The translations under genes and the position numbers were made by a program. A stretch of 64,000 nucleotides of DNA from Propionibacteriales bacterium (lineage in GTDB: Bacteria > Actinomycetota > Actinomycetes > Propionibacteriales > Nocardioidaceae), in contig JAPLCC010000049.1 in assembly GCA_026392415.1 (NCBI GenBank), forward strand, positions 1-64,000. Direction: 5' to 3'. The notes beneath the pieces were generated by a model, which searched no databases, was not told the origin of the DNA, and saw only the letters and a list, made by a program, of their open reading frames with translations. Of the stretch, positions 60,939 through 64,000 are shown piece by piece (within the stretch, counting starts at the first letter, position 1; each line of letters opens with the position of its first letter).

Positions 60939-63670
60939 CCGGGCACCCGATCTTCGAGGACTTCGCGGGCACGTTCCCGTTCCCGCTCGACGACTTCCAG
61001 GTCGAGGGGTGCAAGGCGGTGGAAGAGGGGGACAGCGTCCTCGTTGCTGCTCCGACCGGTGCGGGCAAGACCGTGGTGGGGGAGTTCGCGGTCCATCTCG
61101 CGCTCGAGACCGGCCGCAAGTGCTTCTACACGACCCCGATCAAGGCGCTGTCCAACCAGAAGTACAACGACCTCGTCGTCCGCCACGGGGCCGACAAGGT
61201 CGGCCTGTTGACCGGCGACACCTCGATCAACGGCGAGGCACCGATCGTCGTGATGACGACCGAGGTGCTGCGCAACATGCTCTACGCGCGTTCCCGGACC
61301 CTCGTGGGTCTCGGCTTCGTGGTCATGGACGAGGTGCACTACCTCGCCGACCGTGCTCGCGGCGCCGTATGGGAGGAAGTGATCATCCACCTCCCCGAGT
61401 CGGTGTCGGTGGTGTCGCTCTCCGCGACGGTCTCCAACGCAGAAGAGTTCGGCGAGTGGCTCGAGACCGTACGTGGCACCAACCGCACCATCGTGGCGGA
61501 GCGGCGCCCGGTGCCGCTGTACCAGCACGTGATGGCCGGTCGGCGCCTGCACGATCTCTTCGCCTCCTCCGACGTCGACGCCGCCGCCGGCTTCGTCCGC
61601 GAGGGCGCGCCGGTCAACGAGGAGCTGATGAAGCTCGCCCGCGACGACTGGGCCTCCTCCCGCCTCAAGGACCGGCGCACACCCAAGGGCGCCAGCAAGG
61701 GCGCCCGCCCCGGCGGTCCCGGGAGCCGTTCGGTCGGCAACGGCCGACGGATCTGGATCCCCGGCCGGCTCGACGTCCTCGACGCGCTGGAGCGGGCCAA
61801 CCTCCTGCCCGCCATCGACTTCATCTTCAGCCGCGCCGGATGCGACGCGGCCGTCCAGCAGTGCCTGGACGCCAACGTCCGGCTCACCACCGCCGACGAG
61901 CGTGACGAGGCGATCGCGTACGTCGAGCACACGCTCGGCGCGATGCCACCGGACGACCTGGAGGTCCTCGGCTACCACGACTTCCTCGACGCCGCCTCCC
62001 GCGGCGTCGCGGCCCACCACGCCGGCATGCTTCCGGCGTTCAAGGAATGCGTCGAGGCGCTGTACCTGCGTGGACTCGTGAAGATCGTCTTCGCGACCGA
62101 GACCCTCGCGCTCGGCATCAACATGCCTGCCCGCACCGTGGTGCTCGAGAAGCTGAGCAAGTGGAACGGCGAGACCCATGCCGACATCACCCCGGGGGAG
62201 TACACCCAGTTGACCGGCCGTGCGGGCCGCCGCGGACTCGACATCGAGGGCCACGCGGTCGTGCTCTGGCAGCCCGGCATGAACCCGCGCGACCTGGCGG
62301 GTCTCGCGTCGACGCGCACCTATCCGCTCCACTCGTCCTTCCGGCCGTCGTACAACATGGCGGTCAACCTGGTGCACGCCTTCGGGCGCCACCGCGCCCG
62401 CGAGCTCCTCGAGATGTCCTTCGCACAATTCCAGGCCGACCGCGCCGTCGTCGGGCTCGCCCGCCAGCTGCGCAAGGCCGAGGACGCCCTCGAGGGGTAC
62501 GCAGAGTCGGCGCACTGCCACCTGGGCGACTACATGGAGTACGCCGGGCTGCGCCGGCGCATCTCCGAGCTGGAGAAGGAGTCCAGCAAGGTACGACGCC
62601 ACGACCGCCGCGACGAGGCAGCGGCCTCGCTCGAACACCTCGAGCCGGGCGACATCATCGTGGTCCCGGTCGGCAAGTTCGCTGGCCCCGCCGTCATCGT
62701 CGAGCCGGGTCTGTCCGAGCAGGGCCACCGGCCCTTGGTGATCACCGCCGAACGCCAGGGCCGTCGTCTCGCGATGATCGACTTCCCGGTGCCGGTCGAG
62801 GCGGTGGCCAGGATCCGTCTGCCGAAGCGTGTCGACACCCGCAACCCTCAGCAGCGCAAGGACATCGCCCAGGCGGTTCGGGCAGCGGTCCGGTCCCTGC
62901 CCGTTTCCATGACCCGCCCGCGCGCCGAGCGTGCGCCCATGGACGAGGGGGTGGCGGCGCAGATCGCCGAGATCCGCACCCAGATCCGTCAGCACCCCTG
63001 CCACGGCTGTGACGACCGCGAGGACCATGCACGGTGGGCCGAGCGTCACGCCAAGCTCGCCAAGGACGCGCAGATGCTCTCGGAGCGCATCGAGCGGCGC
63101 ACCAACACCGTTGCCCGGACCTTCGACCGCGTGTGCGAGGTGCTGACCGCTGTCGGCTACCTCGAGGAGGACGCCGTCACCGACCGCGGCCGGGCCCTGA
63201 TGCGGATCTACTCCGACCTCGACCTCGTCGCGGCCGAGGCGCTGCGGCTGGGCCTCTGGGAGGGTCTGACGCCCCAGCAGCTCGGCGCCGTGCTCTCCTC
63301 GCTCGTCTACGAGTCCCGTCGGCCCGAGGACGGTCCGGGAAACGTGCCCGGTGGTGTCATCTCCGAGACCATCGATGCCATGACCCGGCTTTGGTCCGAG
63401 CTCGAGCAGCTCGAACGCACCCACCGCCTCGACTTCCTGCGCAAGCCCGACCCCGGCTTCGCGTGGACGGCCTTCCGCTGGGCGGGGGGCCAGGACCTCG
63501 ACGAGGTGATCACGCGCAACGACCAGACGGCCGGTGACTTCGTCCGCCAGATGAAGCAGCTGATCGACTTCGCCGGTCAGATCGCCAACGCCGCCGCGGG
63601 GACACCTGTCCGGGACACCGCACGCGACCTGGTCAAGCTGCTGCGCCGCGGGATCGTCGCCGGCGTCTGA
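60935..63670 (+). CDS. helY: Ski2/Mtr4-like DEAD/DEAH-box helicase (HelY-like)
   Basis: VAAPTGAGKTVVGEFAVHLAL; YTTPIKALSNQKYNDL; MDEVHYLADRARGAVWEEVI; LTGRAGRRGLD. Confidence 0.93.
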   Translation: MTGHPIFEDFAGTFPFPLDDFQVEGCKAVEEGDSVLVAAPTGAGKTVVGEFAVHLALETGRKCFYTTPIKALSNQKYNDLVVRHGADKVGLLTGDTSINGEAPIVVMTTEVLRNMLYARSRTLVGLGFVVMDEVHYLADRARGAVWEEVIIHLPESVSVVSLSATVSNAEEFGEWLETVRGTNRTIVAERRPVPLYQHVMAGRRLHDLFASSDVDAAAGFVREGAPVNEELMKLARDDWASSRLKDRRTPKGASKGARPGGPGSRSVGNGRRIWIPGRLDVLDALERANLLPAIDFIFSRAGCDAAVQQCLDANVRLTTADERDEAIAYVEHTLGAMPPDDLEVLGYHDFLDAASRGVAAHHAGMLPAFKECVEALYLRGLVKIVFATETLALGINMPARTVVLEKLSKWNGETHADITPGEYTQLTGRAGRRGLDIEGHAVVLWQPGMNPRDLAGLASTRTYPLHSSFRPSYNMAVNLVHAFGRHRARELLEMSFAQFQADRAVVGLARQLRKAEDALEGYAESAHCHLGDYMEYAGLRRRISELEKESSKVRRHDRRDEAAASLEHLEPGDIIVVPVGKFAGPAVIVEPGLSEQGHRPLVITAERQGRRLAMIDFPVPVEAVARIRLPKRVDTRNPQQRKDIAQAVRAAVRSLPVSMTRPRAERAPMDEGVAAQIAEIRTQIRQHPCHGCDDREDHARWAERHAKLAKDAQMLSERIERRTNTVARTFDRVCEVLTAVGYLEEDAVTDRGRALMRIYSDLDLVAAEALRLGLWEGLTPQQLGAVLSSLVYESRRPEDGPGNVPGGVISETIDAMTRLWSELEQLERTHRLDFLRKPDPGFAWTAFRWAGGQDLDEVITRNDQTAGDFVRQMKQLIDFAGQIANAAAGTPVRDTARDLVKLLRRGIVAGV

Positions 63671-63697
63671 CAGGGCAGGCCGGAAGCGCCCGTCGCG

Positions 63698-64000
63698 TCA
63701 GTCGAGCGGCAGCGTGGGCAGGGCGATCCCTCGCTCGGCTGCCCGCAGGCGGGCGGCGTACGACTGCCCTCGTGGTGACAGCGCCACCACGGCCCGTCGG
63801 CCGTCGGCCGGATCGGCCCGACGCACCACGAGTCCTCGCTCGACCAGCCGGTCCATGTGCCGGGTCAGACTCGCCGCCGGCACCACCGCGGCGGTGGCGA
63901 TCTCGCTCATGCCGAGCCCCGGCTCGTCGTCGATGACAGCAAGGATCCGCCAGTGCTCGAGGGTGAGGCCGTGCTCCCCCAGGAGGGGCTGCAGCGCGTC
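63698..64000 (-). CDS. MarR-family transcriptional regulator, partial at window edge
   Basis: LGEHGLTLEHWRILAVIDDEPGLGMSEIATAAVVPAASLTRHMDRLVERGLVVRRADPADGRRAVVALSPRG. Confidence 0.87.
   Translation of the reverse strand, partial: DALQPLLGEHGLTLEHWRILAVIDDEPGLGMSEIATAAVVPAASLTRHMDRLVERGLVVRRADPADGRRAVVALSPRGQSYAARLRAAERGIALPTLPLD

Noticed and set aside
60590-63424. 944-aa antisense ORF opposite the helicase
   Set aside because: Same GC artefact; sense strand has all helicase motifs
60257-63670. 1137-aa ORF with extra N-terminus on the helicase
   Set aside because: Extension is an alternate frame of the lipid kinase gene; ATG 60935 overlaps the kinase stop

Overview
The window is almost entirely a high-GC actinobacterial chromosome segment. 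It is probably Nocardioides or another Nocardioidaceae, judged from gene content and protein flavour and not confirmed by any search. It carries about 65 densely packed genes: serB, an NfeD/SPFH pair, an acyl-CoA dehydrogenase pair, galK, tRNA-Leu(GAG), a secreted M23 peptidase, a LuxR-type ATPase regulator, a glycine-rich secreted protein, uppP, corA, the mshC neighbourhood, metH, the complete Pup-proteasome locus (trmI-mpa-dop-pup-prcB-prcA-pafA-FKBP-pafB-pafC-tatA-tatC), a DAG kinase and a HelY-like helicase. Main points for a second look: (1) bases 1 to ~475 look foreign (prepilin G|FTLIE gene plus membrane-protein tail, lower GC), joined in mid-gene to a decapitated SixA phosphatase, suggesting a contig chimera; (2) a structured RNA matching the S-adenosylhomocysteine riboswitch architecture sits at 40877-40947, upstream of metH, with a mutually exclusive RBS-sequestering hairpin, giving an ON-switch model; (3) an in-frame amber codon interrupts an acyl-CoA dehydrogenase at 20009; (4) TANNNT -10 boxes lie 6-7 nt upstream of the start codon at more than 20 genes (predicted leaderless mRNAs), several formed from the stop codon of the preceding gene; (5) a 58-codon ORF overlaps the start of a PGRS-like glycine-rich secreted protein by ATGA; (6) a perfect 14-bp inverted repeat lies inside the 5' end of an M20 peptidase gene; (7) a palindrome overlaps the predicted -10 of the acyl-CoA dehydrogenase operon.
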